Shown: positions 17,296 to 28,107, counted from the first letter of the stretch. The stretch is DNA of 64,000 nt from Lentisphaera araneosa HTCC2155 (GCF_000170755.1 NZ_ABCK01000026.1:1-64000), one strand, 5' to 3'. Notes: a model not told the origin generated them from the letters alone. Numbers and translations are program-made.

Positions 17296-18054
17296 TTATT
17301 GTTTTTTAAGCAATTCAATTGCGGCTTCCGCAAAACGCGTGCCGAGGATTTTGTAGCCTTCATTTGTCATGTGTAGATCATCGACGTACTTGCGGATTTC
17401 TTTCGTTTTCCAGTGGGGAGGTGAATCACCAGTGTTGAGATCGTGGGTCTCAATGATCTTGCAGTTGGGCGTGTCTTTGGCGACCTTTTTCTGAGCGGCA
17501 ATAATTTCCTCCCATTCGGGATAAAGGGCTTGCTTATTATCTTTGCCAAAATCACTGAGTTTACCGATGACAAAGACAATGGGAGTTTCGGGAAAATCAG
17601 CTTTGATTTGCGAAAAGAGCGCCTTGAGGCTGCGTTCATACACGGCGGAATGACGTTCACGGGAATCGCGCTCGCCTTGCATCCAGCAGAAGGCAATTGC
17701 TTTAGGTTTCTTACCTTGAGTCGCTTTTGTAATTTTCTTCATCATGCTTTTGTACATGACGCCATTTTCTTTTGGCTGCGGATTTTTCGTGTTGGGAATG
17801 TTGGGGTCAATTTTCCAATAGGGAGCGGCTTTCCAATCGTGAACCCACATGCGGATGGGGCGCCCACCAATGGCTTCTTTGACAATCAGTACATTTTCTT
17901 TGCCGAATTCTTGATTAACGCGAGGCTCAAAAGTGAACTTTTGATTCATTCCCTGCATATTGGATTGACCTGAGAGGATGAAGAGGTATTTGCCTTCTTC
18001 TGCATAAGTCGAGAAGAGCAAAAATAAACAGCTGAAAAGAGTCGTGATTTTCAT
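17296..18054 (-). CDS. Secreted SASA-type carbohydrate esterase
   Basis: This protein is likely to remove acetyl groups from sugars, as in the sialate O-acetylesterase (SASA, DUF303) group of SGNH hydrolases. It has 252 residues with a short signal peptide. The nucleophile block is LFILSGQSNMQG (Ser31), the GGRPIRMW block follows, then FCWMQGERDSR. The acid/base pair is in DDLHMTNEGY near the C-terminus. It follows the serine hydrolase gene by 12 bases and is probably co-transcribed. The sugar substrate cannot be read, but the sulfatase-rich context suggests marine polysaccharide. A paralogue with altered catalytic residues is at 50100-50810. Confidence 0.82.
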   Translation of the reverse strand: MKITTLFSCLFLLFSTYAEEGKYLFILSGQSNMQGMNQKFTFEPRVNQEFGKENVLIVKEAIGGRPIRMWVHDWKAAPYWKIDPNIPNTKNPQPKENGVMYKSMMKKITKATQGKKPKAIAFCWMQGERDSRERHSAVYERSLKALFSQIKADFPETPIVFVIGKLSDFGKDNKQALYPEWEEIIAAQKKVAKDTPNCKIIETHDLNTGDSPPHWKTKEIRKYVDDLHMTNEGYKILGTRFAEAAIELLKKQ

Positions 18055-18066
18055 AATTGTGAGGCC

Positions 18067-19215
18067 TTATTTGATTAAGAGTTTTATAAAGTGCTCTTCC
18101 AGAGCCTTCAGAGGGGCACCAATAGCTTTTTTATTGTGAGAAGTGGCGACAAGAACGATATTGTTGTGAGGCAATATACTCATGTATTGACCACCAGCAC
18201 CAATACCACTGATGAAATTGATTTTGTCGTCACTAAATTTTTTGCGATTGTGGAAGTAATAAAAATAACCATCACCTTTCTTGCTGTCAACGATGAGTTG
18301 AACATATTCTGGTGAAAGCCATGGCTTGCCATTGAGTTTGCCCCCATCAAGAATGGATTGCGCCACTTTGAGTAGAGTGCGTGAAGTAAAGTTACTACCT
18401 GCACCACAAGCAGGTAAAGCATTGCTTTTATCGTTCCAACAGTAAACAGTTCCCAGTTTATTGGTCACTTCAGCTTCAATCCATTTTTGTACTTGGCCGC
18501 CAGTTTTAATATCAATAATCATCATGATCATCGTTGCGTCTAAACCGGAATACTTATACTCTTTACTCGCTTGAGAAATGGGTGAGGTGGCCTCAAAAAC
18601 CTTTTGAAAGTAAGCTTGTTTTTGGTACTTTCTTTCTAAAGCGAGAACAGTGCTTTTTTGACTAAAGCGAAGACCAGATTTCATGAAAAGAGCATCGCGT
18701 AGAGTGATACTCTCGACGCCTGCCTGGATTTTTGAACGGTCAATTTCGGGCATGAAATCAATGACGGGCTTATCGAGATCACTGATTGAGAGTAAGCCCA
18801 GTTGAATCGCTCTAGCGAGGCAGACAGAAGTCATGGTTTTGGTGACTGACATGGTGTAATGCGGCCCATTCACTCGACCACGACGGTTGTACATCTCAAA
18901 AATGAGCTTGCCGTTTTTAGCAATAAGCAGGCTATCTAAATTTTGATATTTACTTTTCTTGTCTTCGGCGAGAAAAGCTTCAGCAGCCTCTTGGACTCCT
19001 GGATTATTCCATTGACCGACTGCGATGCCATCGTTCAAATCTTTAGGGCTCGTGCTGAGGTAGGGAGCTTTTAGGTATTTGATCTTTTTTTGTTCTTTAC
19101 TGGACTGATTCTTAGGATCGACCCCTTGATCCAAACTTGGAGGGTTTTGAGCTAATAGATTGACTGATATTATTAAAAAGTTTACTGCACTTAATAAAGT
19201 TTTATTCAATGTCAT
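18067..19215 (-). CDS. Beta-lactamase-family serine hydrolase
   Basis: This is a penicillin-binding-protein-like hydrolase (beta-lactamase class C fold, esterase/6-aminohexanoate hydrolase group). The nucleophile motif is SxxK in YTMSVTKTMTS. A Tyr-Ser-x motif is in KEYKYSGLDATM. It has a probable signal peptide (LLSAVNFLIISVNLLAQ). A longer frame begins with TTG at 19251, but the ATG at 19215 follows an AAGG box at the right distance. These proteins often act as esterases rather than antibiotic resistance enzymes. The next gene downstream is a SASA-type esterase, so a joint role in deacylating glycans is possible. Confidence 0.78.
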   Translation of the reverse strand: MTLNKTLLSAVNFLIISVNLLAQNPPSLDQGVDPKNQSSKEQKKIKYLKAPYLSTSPKDLNDGIAVGQWNNPGVQEAAEAFLAEDKKSKYQNLDSLLIAKNGKLIFEMYNRRGRVNGPHYTMSVTKTMTSVCLARAIQLGLLSISDLDKPVIDFMPEIDRSKIQAGVESITLRDALFMKSGLRFSQKSTVLALERKYQKQAYFQKVFEATSPISQASKEYKYSGLDATMIMMIIDIKTGGQVQKWIEAEVTNKLGTVYCWNDKSNALPACGAGSNFTSRTLLKVAQSILDGGKLNGKPWLSPEYVQLIVDSKKGDGYFYYFHNRKKFSDDKINFISGIGAGGQYMSILPHNNIVLVATSHNKKAIGAPLKALEEHFIKLLIK

Positions 19216-19368
19216 GTTGTGCCTTGGTTTGAGTTGATCAAGAGTTATCAATAATCACTACGTAAGCCAAAGAAGTTTTCTAACTTCTAATTAACACTTT
19301 GATTGAATATAATTAAAAAGCAAAAGACCGCATCTCAGCGGCCTCTCACTTCGGGACAGAACTACTTT

Positions 19369-19998
19369 TTATGGAGTCCAAAGTTGACTTGAGTTATTTG
19401 AGTTATTCCCAATGCTTAATGCTTGATTTCCATCAAGTGATTCTAAGTGACCATCAACGTAAGTAATATTGAGTTTACCGTCATGTCTGGCCATACGTTT
19501 TGTTGCAGTATCTTTTATAACTTTGTTTTCATCTTTTAAGTTTGCAGGCCAAATTACATTGCTTTTATTATAACCATCAATCATGAATAATGTTTTAGAA
19601 GAATGTGTAGATGCCAAACTTTTAGGTACATTAGAGCCTGAAGCAAGAGTTAAATTTTTATTCATAGAATAATTAGTTTCGTAGTTCCATTGGAATGTCA
19701 CACCACTTGGACAATGAAATGGGTGATTATCTGTTTTCAAACCACTCTTAGATAAATAACCAGACTCAAATAGTTGTTTATTCCATTTGATTGACCCGTT
19801 AGTAGACGGGAAAACATATTGATTATTATCATCTGCATACATGAAGTTGGCTAACGTAGCTTGCTTAAGTTTATTTTTACAGCTAGTTCTTATAGCAGAA
19901 TCACGAGCATTACCAAGTACGGGTAAGATTATGCTTGCAAGAATACCAATGATCGCAATGACGACTAACAGTTCAATTAGGCTGAATTTCTTTTTCAT
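19369..19998 (-). CDS. Pseudopilin-like secreted protein (prepilin N-terminus)
   Basis: It has 209 residues. The N-terminus is a type IV pilin/pseudopilin signal ([20 protein letters not shown]), cut by prepilin peptidase and then forming a long helix. The rest is variable, with a Lentisphaera-style C-terminal motif, [13 protein letters not shown], that recurs in all the pseudopilins of this window. It is probably a secretion-system or surface-fibre subunit. It has its own upstream region and no clear operon partner. Confidence 0.85.
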   Translation of the reverse strand: MKKKFSLIELLVVIAIIGILASIILPVLGNARDSAIRTSCKNKLKQATLANFMYADDNNQYVFPSTNGSIKWNKQLFESGYLSKSGLKTDNHPFHCPSGVTFQWNYETNYSMNKNLTLASGSNVPKSLASTHSSKTLFMIDGYNKSNVIWPANLKDENKVIKDTATKRMARHDGKLNITYVDGHLESLDGNQALSIGNNSNNSSQLWTP

Positions 19999-20157
19999 TT
20001 TTTTTGTCTCCGAATTTTAAGATAAAGAGATGTATGAAAAGTCCATGCCAAGGCCTATTTCCAAGTCATAAGTAGTTAATTTAAAATTATTTATAAATTT
20101 TATAAAATATACATGTGCGAAATTTCACATATATTTTCGTGCGTTTTATGTGAAGAT

Positions 20158-21093
20158 TTAGTTAAGGCTTTCAATAAGCCCCAAATCAAGAGGAGTATTT
20201 TTGATGTTTTCGGTATCGTAGTTGATACTGCCCTTGGGACTATTTTCAGTTGGAGTGCTATTGCCAGTGATTTCTAAAAGGCGATATTTCTTTTTTTCGC
20301 TGTGATCCACGTAGGTGGAATAAATCACAGAATCAAAACCAGCCTCTTTTATTTCCACAAAGAGGGCGTATTCATCACCATCAGTCTTGAGGTATTTCTC
20401 GAGAGAAAAACTATGATTCGACGTGGCTCCACTGGCGAGATCCAGTTCTCCATCGGGGTCAATTCCCGTGAGTAGGGTGTAGCGATGGCGCCAGATGGGC
20501 AGAAGTTTTTGGCGTTCAGTTTCCTTGCCATTCCATTTCACTTTTTCTGAATAAGCGAGTTCAGGACTGATGTAGAGCGTTTCGATTAGTGTGCCCGCTT
20601 TTGACTCGGCCCAGATCGCAAGTGCAGTAGTGGACTTGAGTTCGTGATTAAAGTTGAGATGAATGGCGAGGGCTTTTTGTTGATTCTTTTCTTTGAGTCG
20701 CGTCGTGTTGTGATTGTTTTTATCACTGAGAGATTGAATGAGTGGGTTGGGGCGAACAATTTCGTGAGCGCGTCGAGATTCGTAGCTCTGAGAGAGGATG
20801 ATTTTTGCGGGTTCCGCATTTTTAAGCGAAGCAAAAAGCAAGCCGAGCCAAGCAATAAAAATGAGTGCCAAATTCTTTTTGGGAACGGAGATTTTTGATT
20901 TTGAGGAGAAGATCGCTTTAAAATATTTTCCCTTGCCGATGAGGTGGAGGCCAATGAGGATGAGGGTGGCCAAACCGAAAACAATGTGAACCCGTGCGGT
21001 ATCGATATCGAAGGGCAGGGCATAAGACATGACGCCGCTAATTGCGAGGGTCGCAAAGCAAAGGAGGAGGGCAATGTTAACGAAGTGACGCAT
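20158..21093 (-). CDS. Membrane protein with b561/DUF4405-like N-terminus
   Basis: It has 311 residues with three membrane helices in the first ~90 (about 5-26, 32-53 and 71-90). HIVFGLATLILIGLHLIGK in helix two has histidines placed as in haem-binding DUF4405/cytochrome b561-like proteins. The large C-terminal part is probably outside the membrane. Its DGELDLASGATSNHSF stretch resembles the DUF2271-like proteins that often accompany FMN-binding or iron-uptake genes. The redox role is inferred and the exact family is uncertain. No partner gene is adjacent. Confidence 0.55.
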   Translation of the reverse strand: MRHFVNIALLLCFATLAISGVMSYALPFDIDTARVHIVFGLATLILIGLHLIGKGKYFKAIFSSKSKISVPKKNLALIFIAWLGLLFASLKNAEPAKIILSQSYESRRAHEIVRPNPLIQSLSDKNNHNTTRLKEKNQQKALAIHLNFNHELKSTTALAIWAESKAGTLIETLYISPELAYSEKVKWNGKETERQKLLPIWRHRYTLLTGIDPDGELDLASGATSNHSFSLEKYLKTDGDEYALFVEIKEAGFDSVIYSTYVDHSEKKKYRLLEITGNSTPTENSPKGSINYDTENIKNTPLDLGLIESLN

Positions 21094-21375
21094 GAAATGA
21101 TTCTTTGTTTATAATTTTCGCCGGGTCAAGGGCAGGCAAGTCCTTGCGGGGTGTATGAGGGGCGGAGCTCCCTCGTGATGTTTCTCGGGGCCAGCCCCGA
21201 ACCCCGTGAGATACTCGCCGTATGGGCAAATAACATATCCGCCTGTCTGGCAAGACCCTCAACGGGCGGATGGATGACTCTAGAAATATAATTTTTTCTC
21301 CGTAGTGAAATGCCAAGCTGGTGCTTGGCGTTCCCAAGTTTTATTTATGCCAAGCTGGAGCTTGGCGTTCCCAGC
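21094..21375. repeat. Intergenic REP-like hairpins
   Basis: This gap holds two families of repeats. An inverted copy of the CTCACGGGGTTCGGGGCTGG element lies at about 21184-21210; direct copies flank the RAYT gene near 32830 and 33730. Two copies of a CCAAGC-TGG-GCTTGG hairpin followed by GTTCCCA lie at about 21311-21334 and 21348-21373. Neither has an open frame of its own. Confidence 0.7.
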
Positions 21376-23172
21376 TTAGCTATAACCAATGAGTGAACGT
21401 AGTTCTTTGATATGGCTTTTACCAACTTCACGAGGCGTCGACTTGTGCTTTTTACAAAGAGCAGCGGCATAACCCGTCGCAATACCCATTTGCGCGCAAG
21501 TATTCATGACGCGAGGTCCAGTAAGGCCAATATGAGTGCAGCTAAAGCAACGCCCTGCCATCATCAGGTTCGAGATATCTTTGGAATAAAAACTACGGAA
21601 GGGGATGTAGTACATTTTTGTATGGTGAAAGAGTGCTTTTGAAAGGTAGTCAGCAGAATCACCCTTCTCTTTGCGTTGGAAGTGAGTGTCGAGCTCACGT
21701 TTTTCTTCCACTACGGTGTCGTCGAAATATTTACCACTGGTGGCATCGCTCATTTTGTAGATGTGATCACCCATGATACGACGGGATTCGCGGCGTCCGC
21801 CAATATGAGCGACAAATTTGAGCTCCTGAAGGGCGTGCTTGGGAGATTTTTTTGCATTGGAAAAATTGCCGTAGATAGCGCGGAACATATGATCGCGAAT
21901 CTGTTCGGCATCATCAATTTGATTGAGATCATTATTGGAGTATTCCCAAAACCATTCACCTTGTATTTTAGCTGAGTTTTTAGCGACTGGCTTGGCCCAT
22001 GGTAAAGAGGGGAAACGGCTCGGTTTTTTACCCTTGTGTGAATTCCACAGGACACTCGTTCCCATAACTTTATTATCCGCCACTTTCGGGCTCCAGAGAT
22101 CACCGTGTTTATCCCAAGCTTCATTAAATTCAGAAGCCGCTTCGCGACCATAGCGGAATTCGGCGCCTGACCAGAAGCCGAGCCAGCCATCACCCGTAGC
22201 ATCCACAAAAACGGGCGCATTAAAGCGCGTGATGATTCCCGTCTTGGTGTGGCGAACATCAACGGAATTAATGGCTTCACCAGTTTTACTGAGGCCAATA
22301 GCGATTTGATTGGGGAAGAGATCGACACCGCTATTCGCCATGTTTTTTTCACGTTTGGCTTGGTCTTTGATGGCGTCATGGTGACCATTGGGCCAGTGCT
22401 TGGTGTCAATGAGTTTAATCATCGGCTCATTTTTTCCTTTGATACCAAGTGTATGAACACGAACTTCAGAACTCGCATTGCCACCGAAGAGGGGGCGGTC
22501 CTGAATGAGAGCTACTTTGAGCCCAGCTTTTTTTGCAGCTAGTGCAGCTCCGCAACCGGACATGCCACCACCGACCACAACGAGGTCAAAATCTTTTTCT
22601 TCTACTTTGAGTTTGCTGCGACCCGAGGCTTCATCTTTCCACTCAATCACATCTTTAGCATCATTGGGAAGTTGAGGTTTTTCTTTCTTAGAAAAGTAAA
22701 TCGCATCAATACGACCTTCAAAACCCGTGAGGTCGTGGAGCTGAACTTTGTTGGCGCCCTTTTTGAGTTCTACTGAACCGCCTTTTTGCCAGGCCCAACC
22801 GGCTTCAGTACCAAAAGTTGGTGAGAGTTTTGCACCATTGATCGAGATCTTGAATTGGCCAGGAGCCTCCCAGTCGCCAGGGCACCAATCGCGTGTGCGA
22901 ACGTGCATGTAATATTGGCCTGAGTTCGGAATTTGAACGGAAGTAATCGCATCTTCTACGGGAATACCCATGCCATGGGCGAGCAATTGATGTCCACCCA
23001 TCTGTTGATAGAACTGCGTGTCGAGAACCCAGCCACCGGATTTTTGGAATTGACAGGCTTCGAGTAAAACACCTTCAGTTGAAAATTTTGATTGGCTAAA
23101 GCCATAAGCGGGTGCCGCTGCTGTTACAATTGAAGTTCCACCAATGATGCGAATAAATTGTCTTCTGTCCAT
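21376..23172 (-). CDS. Secreted FAD-dependent oxidoreductase
   Basis: This protein of about 598 residues begins with a Tat-like signal (DRRQFIRIIGGTSIVTAAAP). After a ~170-residue region likely to be a beta-sandwich of carbohydrate-binding type (residues ~35-160), the FAD-binding Rossmann motif DLVVVGGGMSGCGAALAAKK appears, with DRPLFGGNASSE. The C-terminal FAD contacts lie in MMAGRCFSCTHIGLTGPRVM. It belongs to the FAD_oxidored group common in Planctomycetes and Lentisphaerae, whose substrates are mostly unknown. The frame's TTG at 23178 is less likely than the ATG at 23172 after an AGGA box. It may act on sugars or their breakdown products. Confidence 0.8.
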   Translation of the reverse strand: MDRRQFIRIIGGTSIVTAAAPAYGFSQSKFSTEGVLLEACQFQKSGGWVLDTQFYQQMGGHQLLAHGMGIPVEDAITSVQIPNSGQYYMHVRTRDWCPGDWEAPGQFKISINGAKLSPTFGTEAGWAWQKGGSVELKKGANKVQLHDLTGFEGRIDAIYFSKKEKPQLPNDAKDVIEWKDEASGRSKLKVEEKDFDLVVVGGGMSGCGAALAAKKAGLKVALIQDRPLFGGNASSEVRVHTLGIKGKNEPMIKLIDTKHWPNGHHDAIKDQAKREKNMANSGVDLFPNQIAIGLSKTGEAINSVDVRHTKTGIITRFNAPVFVDATGDGWLGFWSGAEFRYGREAASEFNEAWDKHGDLWSPKVADNKVMGTSVLWNSHKGKKPSRFPSLPWAKPVAKNSAKIQGEWFWEYSNNDLNQIDDAEQIRDHMFRAIYGNFSNAKKSPKHALQELKFVAHIGGRRESRRIMGDHIYKMSDATSGKYFDDTVVEEKRELDTHFQRKEKGDSADYLSKALFHHTKMYYIPFRSFYSKDISNLMMAGRCFSCTHIGLTGPRVMNTCAQMGIATGYAAALCKKHKSTPREVGKSHIKELRSLIGYS

Positions 23173-23243
23173 GATCAATTCCTTTTTATTAAGTTATGCT
23201 TTGAGGGGAATTGTCATGAGCTTGTTCATTGACACATGAAGCT

Positions 23244-24656
23244 TTAAGAATTTATAATTTTTTTAATTACTTTTGCGGGCTCCACACCTGTAAGTCGCAT
23301 ATCCAGGCCACGGAAGGGAAAGGAGAGCTTATGATGATCAAGTCCCATGAGGTGGAGAATTGTGGCATTGAGGTCGCGGATGTGAACTGGCTTGTCGACG
23401 ATATTATAACTAAAGTCATCCGTTTCTCCGTAAACCAAACCTTTTTTAACGCCGGCACCGGCCATCCACATACTGAAACAGCGTGGATGATGATCTCGAC
23501 CATAATTAGATTGACTGAGTTTGCCCTGACTGAAAATGGTGCGGCCAAACTCTCCGCCCCAGACGACGAGGGTTTCATCCAGTAAACCACGCTGCTTGAG
23601 GTCCTGGATAAGGCCGTAGCAAGCGTGATCCACATCGCGACATTGTCCAGCCATATTTTTGGGGAGGTGACCATGATGATCCCAACCACGATGAAAGATC
23701 TGTACGGTACGCACATCAGCTTCAATCAGTTTTCTTGCTTGTAGAGCATTATAGGCAAAAGTCCCAGGGATATTGACTTCGGGGCCATAAAGCGCTTTTA
23801 CATGATCGGGCTCAGCGCTCATATTCGTGACCGCAGGGATTGATTTCTGCATGCGAAAGGCCATGTCCTGCTGAGCCATAGTGGTTTGTATTTCCGGGTC
23901 ACCAAATTTGTTAAAATGCTCCTGATTTAGTGAATCACTCAAATTGATCATGGCTTTGCGTTGATTCCGGGAAATGCCTTTTGGATTGCTGAGATAGAGG
24001 ATGGGGTCACCCATGGCCTGAAAATTTACGCCTTGATGATGTGATGGCAAAAAACCGGCTCCCCAGAGGCGGCTGTATAGTCCCTGGACATTAACTTTAC
24101 CCGACCATTTAGCGCAGTTGAGTACGGTGAAATTAGGAAGATTGGGGTTGATGCTTCCCAAGCCATAGCTGAGCCAGGCGCCGAGACTGGCCATGCCGGG
24201 CAGTTGGTTGCCGGTGCAAATAAGTGTTTTGGCGGGGTCGTGATTGATGGCGTCGGTATGCATGGATTTAATCAGGCATAGATCATCAATCATTGATGCT
24301 GTTTTGGGGAGCAACTCACTGACCCAGGTGCCGTTTTGCCCATGCTGTTTGAAATTATAGACTGATGGCGCGATGGGGAAGCGGCTTTGCCCTGCGGTCA
24401 TATTTGTGGTGCGTTGTCCTTGGCGAATGGAGTCCGGAAGGTCTTTGTCGAACATCTTTTTCATTTGCGGTTTATAGTCAAAAGTCTCCAGTTGACTTGG
24501 TCCCCCTGCCATGAAGAGGTAGATAATTTTTTTTGCTTTGGGAGCAAAATGAGGACCAGCCTTTTTTGCGCTGTCCGCAAAAAGCTGTGAGTTGATTAAA
24601 GGAGCGCCTGCAAGAGCAGACTGAATTATTTGGCGTCGATTTAGCATGTGAATCAC
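23244..24656 (-). CDS. DUF1501 family secreted protein
   Basis: This is a DUF1501 protein, a sulfatase-like fold found in Planctomycetes and relatives, with no assigned reaction. It has 470 residues with a signal of Tat type ([20 protein letters not shown]). Family motifs are [47 protein letters not shown] and [15 protein letters not shown]. Its start overlaps the end of the upstream DUF1549/DUF1553 gene by four bases, the usual pairing, so the two are co-translated and probably work together at the cell surface. A decayed copy of its C-terminus is at 31189-31312. Confidence 0.85.
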   Translation of the reverse strand: MIHMLNRRQIIQSALAGAPLINSQLFADSAKKAGPHFAPKAKKIIYLFMAGGPSQLETFDYKPQMKKMFDKDLPDSIRQGQRTTNMTAGQSRFPIAPSVYNFKQHGQNGTWVSELLPKTASMIDDLCLIKSMHTDAINHDPAKTLICTGNQLPGMASLGAWLSYGLGSINPNLPNFTVLNCAKWSGKVNVQGLYSRLWGAGFLPSHHQGVNFQAMGDPILYLSNPKGISRNQRKAMINLSDSLNQEHFNKFGDPEIQTTMAQQDMAFRMQKSIPAVTNMSAEPDHVKALYGPEVNIPGTFAYNALQARKLIEADVRTVQIFHRGWDHHGHLPKNMAGQCRDVDHACYGLIQDLKQRGLLDETLVVWGGEFGRTIFSQGKLSQSNYGRDHHPRCFSMWMAGAGVKKGLVYGETDDFSYNIVDKPVHIRDLNATILHLMGLDHHKLSFPFRGLDMRLTGVEPAKVIKKIINS

Positions 24657-26887
24657 TCCTTCGTTTTAAATTTATCGAGCCCCATGAGGCTGTTGACTAA
24701 TAATGCCCGAGCAGCTTCTTCGGCAGTTAATTTGTGTTTGGCTAGTTGGGTGTGTGCTTGGAAGTCTTTTTTGAAATCAACTAGGGCTGCGCTAATGAGT
24801 TTGATCTGCGTTTTTGAGGGTAGTTCGGCAAACATTGTTTCGTATAGGAAATCAATCTGCTCTTCGGTTTTTGAAGAATGCTTTAAGCTTAGCTGGGCGA
24901 GCTTAATTGAAGCTTCGAGAAACTGTTCTTCATTCATGATGACTAAGGCCTGCATGGGTGTATTCGTTCTTTCGCGACGAGCAATACATGTCTCTCGTGA
25001 GGGGGCATTAAAGATGCTCATAACGGGGTTCGGCATGGAGCGTTTCACAAAAGTATACAGACTGCGGCGGTAGATTTTAGCTCCTTTATCAGCAGTGAAT
25101 TTACCCGTGTTAGAACCTGCAAAAGCTACGGATTTCCAGAGTCCATCAGGTTGCGGAGGCTTAACACTGGGACCATACATTTTCGAGTTGAGTTGACCGG
25201 ATATATATAAAGCTTGATCACGTAAAACTTCTGAATTTAACCTGAAACGAGGGCCGCGCTCAAGTCGGCGGTTATCGGGGTCGTTTTTGTACTTGCTAAC
25301 ACTGGACTGAGATGATTGCCGGTATGTGCGACTCATGACGATTTGTTTGATGAGTGCTTTGGTATTCCAGTTGTTCTTAACAAATGATTGTGCTAAGGAA
25401 TCCAGTAGTTTCGGGTGAGAGGGATAAGTTCCCTGAAAACCAAAGTCTTCGGAGGTTTTTACCAGGCCACGACCAAAAAACTGCTGCCAAAAGCGGTTGA
25501 CGGCAACGCGAGCTGTCAGAGGATGGTTTGGAGTAGTAAGCCATTGAGCAAGTCCAAGGCGATCCACGGGGAATGATTTGTCCATTGCAGGGAGGAATGA
25601 GGGAGTTTTGCGTTGAACGCGTTCGCCGGGATTATCGTATTCGCCACGATTTAAGATAAAGGCTGGGCGAAGCTCTTTACGTTCCTTCATTATGGGCGTG
25701 GATGGAATTTTTTTCTCCAAATTGATTCTGTCTTTGGCGTTCTTAGCTTTGCTTAATTGCATGGCTTCTTGTTTTGAAGGTAGGAGTAAACGGGGAGCAG
25801 GACTTTTGTGACGCTTGTTGTCGGGGGCACCATCTAGGTTATTAAAGAAGGCATAGAACTGATAATACTCTTTTTGAGTGAGAGGATCAAATTTGTGATC
25901 ATGGCAAGATGCGCAGCCGAGAGTTAGTCCTAAAAATACAGTGCCAAAGGCATCGGTGCGGTCTTTGACATTGTTGACAAAGAGCTCTTCCTTGAGTGCG
26001 GAGCCCGCAGAATTGGAGATATGCAGGCGGTTGAATCCGCTGGCAATGAGTTGATCATTTGTGGGCTTGGGGAGTAGGTCCCCCGCGAGCTGTTCGGTGA
26101 TAAACTGATCAAAGGGCATGTTGGCGTTAAAGGCCTTTATCACCCAGTCGCGGTAAGCATACATTTCTCGGTAATCATCGGAATGGAGTCCATGGGTATC
26201 ACCATAACGAACTAAATCGAGCCAGTAAACGGCCATATTTTCTCCATAAGTTGAGCGACTTAAATATTGATTAACTAGATTTTCGTATGCCTGTGGGGAC
26301 TTATCGTTAATAAAATTTTTCACTTCTCCAAGACTCGGTGGCAGTCCAGTGAGATCAAAACTTAACCTGCGAATAAGAGTGCGCTTATCAGCCTGCGGAT
26401 TGAATTGGAATTCGCTAATGTTTTCTTTCACAAGCTGATCGATACTTGATGGAGATTTGTGTGTAGCTAATTCTTTAAAGGCCCAGTGACTGTCGTATTT
26501 TGCACCTGATGCAATCCATTGCTTCAAAATATTTTTTTCATTTTTAGAGAGCGTTTTATGGCTTTTTGGTGGTGGCATGACTTCATCTGAATCATCGGAA
26601 ATAATACGTTCCCAGAATAAACTGTTTTCGGGATCTCCCGGAATGATGGCGGGATCTAATGTTCTCTGTTTTCCACTACGACTGGTGTAGTGCCTTTCTT
26701 TGGTGGCGAGATCAAAATCATGAAGTTGGAGCTTACCTTTTATGTCATGGGCATCGGGGCCATGGCAGGCGTAGCATTTATCCGAAAGTATGGGGCGCAC
26801 ATCTCTATTAAAATCGACTTTTTCATTAGCGACTAGATAAGTAGATAAAAAACAGATGAGTGAGCTTATGAGAGACTTTGAAAACAT
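24653..26887 (-). CDS. DUF1549/DUF1553 protein with Planctomycete-type cytochrome c domain
   Basis: It has 744 residues and a signal peptide. The PSCyt1 haem motif [11 protein letters not shown] is near residue 38, followed by the DUF1549 block ([24 protein letters not shown]) and a second CxxCH motif in [14 protein letters not shown]. The DUF1553 region follows ([20 protein letters not shown]). It is paired with the DUF1501 protein by a four-base overlap. This system is abundant in polysaccharide-degrading Planctomycetota and Lentisphaerota. Its function is not established, and a redox or hydrolytic role outside the cell is only inferred. Confidence 0.88.
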   Translation of the reverse strand: MFSKSLISSLICFLSTYLVANEKVDFNRDVRPILSDKCYACHGPDAHDIKGKLQLHDFDLATKERHYTSRSGKQRTLDPAIIPGDPENSLFWERIISDDSDEVMPPPKSHKTLSKNEKNILKQWIASGAKYDSHWAFKELATHKSPSSIDQLVKENISEFQFNPQADKRTLIRRLSFDLTGLPPSLGEVKNFINDKSPQAYENLVNQYLSRSTYGENMAVYWLDLVRYGDTHGLHSDDYREMYAYRDWVIKAFNANMPFDQFITEQLAGDLLPKPTNDQLIASGFNRLHISNSAGSALKEELFVNNVKDRTDAFGTVFLGLTLGCASCHDHKFDPLTQKEYYQFYAFFNNLDGAPDNKRHKSPAPRLLLPSKQEAMQLSKAKNAKDRINLEKKIPSTPIMKERKELRPAFILNRGEYDNPGERVQRKTPSFLPAMDKSFPVDRLGLAQWLTTPNHPLTARVAVNRFWQQFFGRGLVKTSEDFGFQGTYPSHPKLLDSLAQSFVKNNWNTKALIKQIVMSRTYRQSSQSSVSKYKNDPDNRRLERGPRFRLNSEVLRDQALYISGQLNSKMYGPSVKPPQPDGLWKSVAFAGSNTGKFTADKGAKIYRRSLYTFVKRSMPNPVMSIFNAPSRETCIARRERTNTPMQALVIMNEEQFLEASIKLAQLSLKHSSKTEEQIDFLYETMFAELPSKTQIKLISAALVDFKKDFQAHTQLAKHKLTAEEAARALLVNSLMGLDKFKTKE

Positions 26888-27060
26888 TAATTACAATTCC
26901 TTGCTTTGACAGGTATTGTTAGTTAGGTCCTCATGGACACATGAGTTTGAATGTTTTTTGCTAATTTTTTTAACTTAGCATAATTTAATAGGTGTATTTT
27001 TTACGCTTGCCCTCATTATGTACATCTACAGCATATATAACTTAATGGTGAAACTATTAA

Positions 27061-27222
27061 ACTTTAAATAGCTTAGGGAAAACCCCTAAGACATATGATG
27101 GGATAACTACCTGCCATGCCTGTAGGTATGAAACCTAATAGGCTATTTAAATAGTGTACCTAAAGGCACACAAATTTTTGGCCTTTTGCTAAATCCCACA
27201 TTATATGTGGGGCTATTTAAAG
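27061..27222 (+). ncRNA. Candidate structured RNA upstream of a secreted protein gene
   Basis: Several hairpins are nested in this intergenic region. TTTAAATAGC (27063-27072) pairs perfectly with GCTATTTAAA (27142-27151). It encloses a strong CTTAGGG-AAAAC-CCCTAAG hairpin (27072-27090) and a TACCT ... AGGTA hairpin (27108-27128). A second copy of GGCTATTTAAA (27211-27221) follows another strong hairpin, CCCACAT-TAT-ATGTGGG. The first arm could therefore pair with either copy, a riboswitch-like choice. The gene start is about 65 bases further on. No known RNA family was recognised. Confidence 0.4.
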
Positions 27223-27284
27223 TAAGATCGCTTTGCGATGTAAGTTTTCATTGTTAATCGTAAGAAAGATTGGGGATAGACAAA

Positions 27285-28103
27285 ATGAAGGTGTTGAAAC
27301 GATTGATAAGCTTTTCTACTTACTTACTGATTTGCTTAAGTTTGAATGCTGAAGAAACAACGACAAGCAAAGTCAATAAAATTTTGCAGACGATTCCCGT
27401 GAAAGCGAGTCAGGGCGTGGCAGTGGATGCCCATTATTTTTATGCAATCAGCAATACGAGTATCGAAAAGTATGAGAAAAAAAGTCTCAAAAAGCTAGCG
27501 ATTTGGAAGGCTTCGGGTGAAAAATTTAAGCATTTCAAACATATGAATAGTGGGACAGTAATAGATGGGGAACTCTATTGTGCCCACTCACGCTTTCCCA
27601 TAGATCGCAATGATTGTACAGTAGAAATTTGGAATGTGAGCGGTGAGCGACTTGATCATGAAAAGACGATTCCATTAGAGCGAAAGCATGGTTCGCTAAC
27701 TTGGATTGATAAGGGGCCTAAGGGATTCTGGTGGATGTGTTATGCGGTATACGGCAAAAACAATAAAAATACCAAGCTTGTTAAGTACGAATTCAAAGGG
27801 GATAAATTTCTGGAAATAGAAAATTGGGTTTTCCCAAGTGAAGTCATTTCAGCTTGGGGAAAAATGAGCTGCTCGGGAGGCTCGTGGGGCGCTGATGGGA
27901 AGCTCTACACCACTGGCCATGATCACGCTCAGGCTCATGTCCTGAAGCTTGATGAAAATAAAAACTTTCAGTTTGTTCGTACCGAAAAAAACCTTGGCTT
28001 TTATGGCCAAGCCATTGCTTGGGATCGATCTTCAAAAAAGCCCATTCTTTGGGGTATTGTAAAAAATAAATCTATTTCTCGAACCTGGCTGCCAGAGAAA
28101 TAG
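27285..28103 (+). CDS. Secreted protein with beta-propeller-like repeats, unrecognised family
   Basis: It has 272 residues and a clear signal peptide (LISFSTYLLICLSLNAEE). The mature part has repeated short strand patterns (GVAVDAHYFYAISNTSIEKY, GTVIDGELYCAHSRF, GADGKLYTTGHDHAQAHVL) typical of a beta-propeller. The family was not identified and no catalytic residues are evident. A TTG at 27270 is in frame, but the ATG at 27285 follows a GGGGA box and gives a proper signal peptide. A candidate structured RNA lies just upstream and could regulate it. Confidence 0.72.
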   Translation: MKVLKRLISFSTYLLICLSLNAEETTTSKVNKILQTIPVKASQGVAVDAHYFYAISNTSIEKYEKKSLKKLAIWKASGEKFKHFKHMNSGTVIDGELYCAHSRFPIDRNDCTVEIWNVSGERLDHEKTIPLERKHGSLTWIDKGPKGFWWMCYAVYGKNNKNTKLVKYEFKGDKFLEIENWVFPSEVISAWGKMSCSGGSWGADGKLYTTGHDHAQAHVLKLDENKNFQFVRTEKNLGFYGQAIAWDRSSKKPILWGIVKNKSISRTWLPEK

Positions 28104-28107
28104 TTGC

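Noticed and set aside
20041-20100. Sigma-54 promoter ahead of the pseudopilin at 19369
   Set aside because: A TGGCAT box is present, but the matching -12 GC element is missing.
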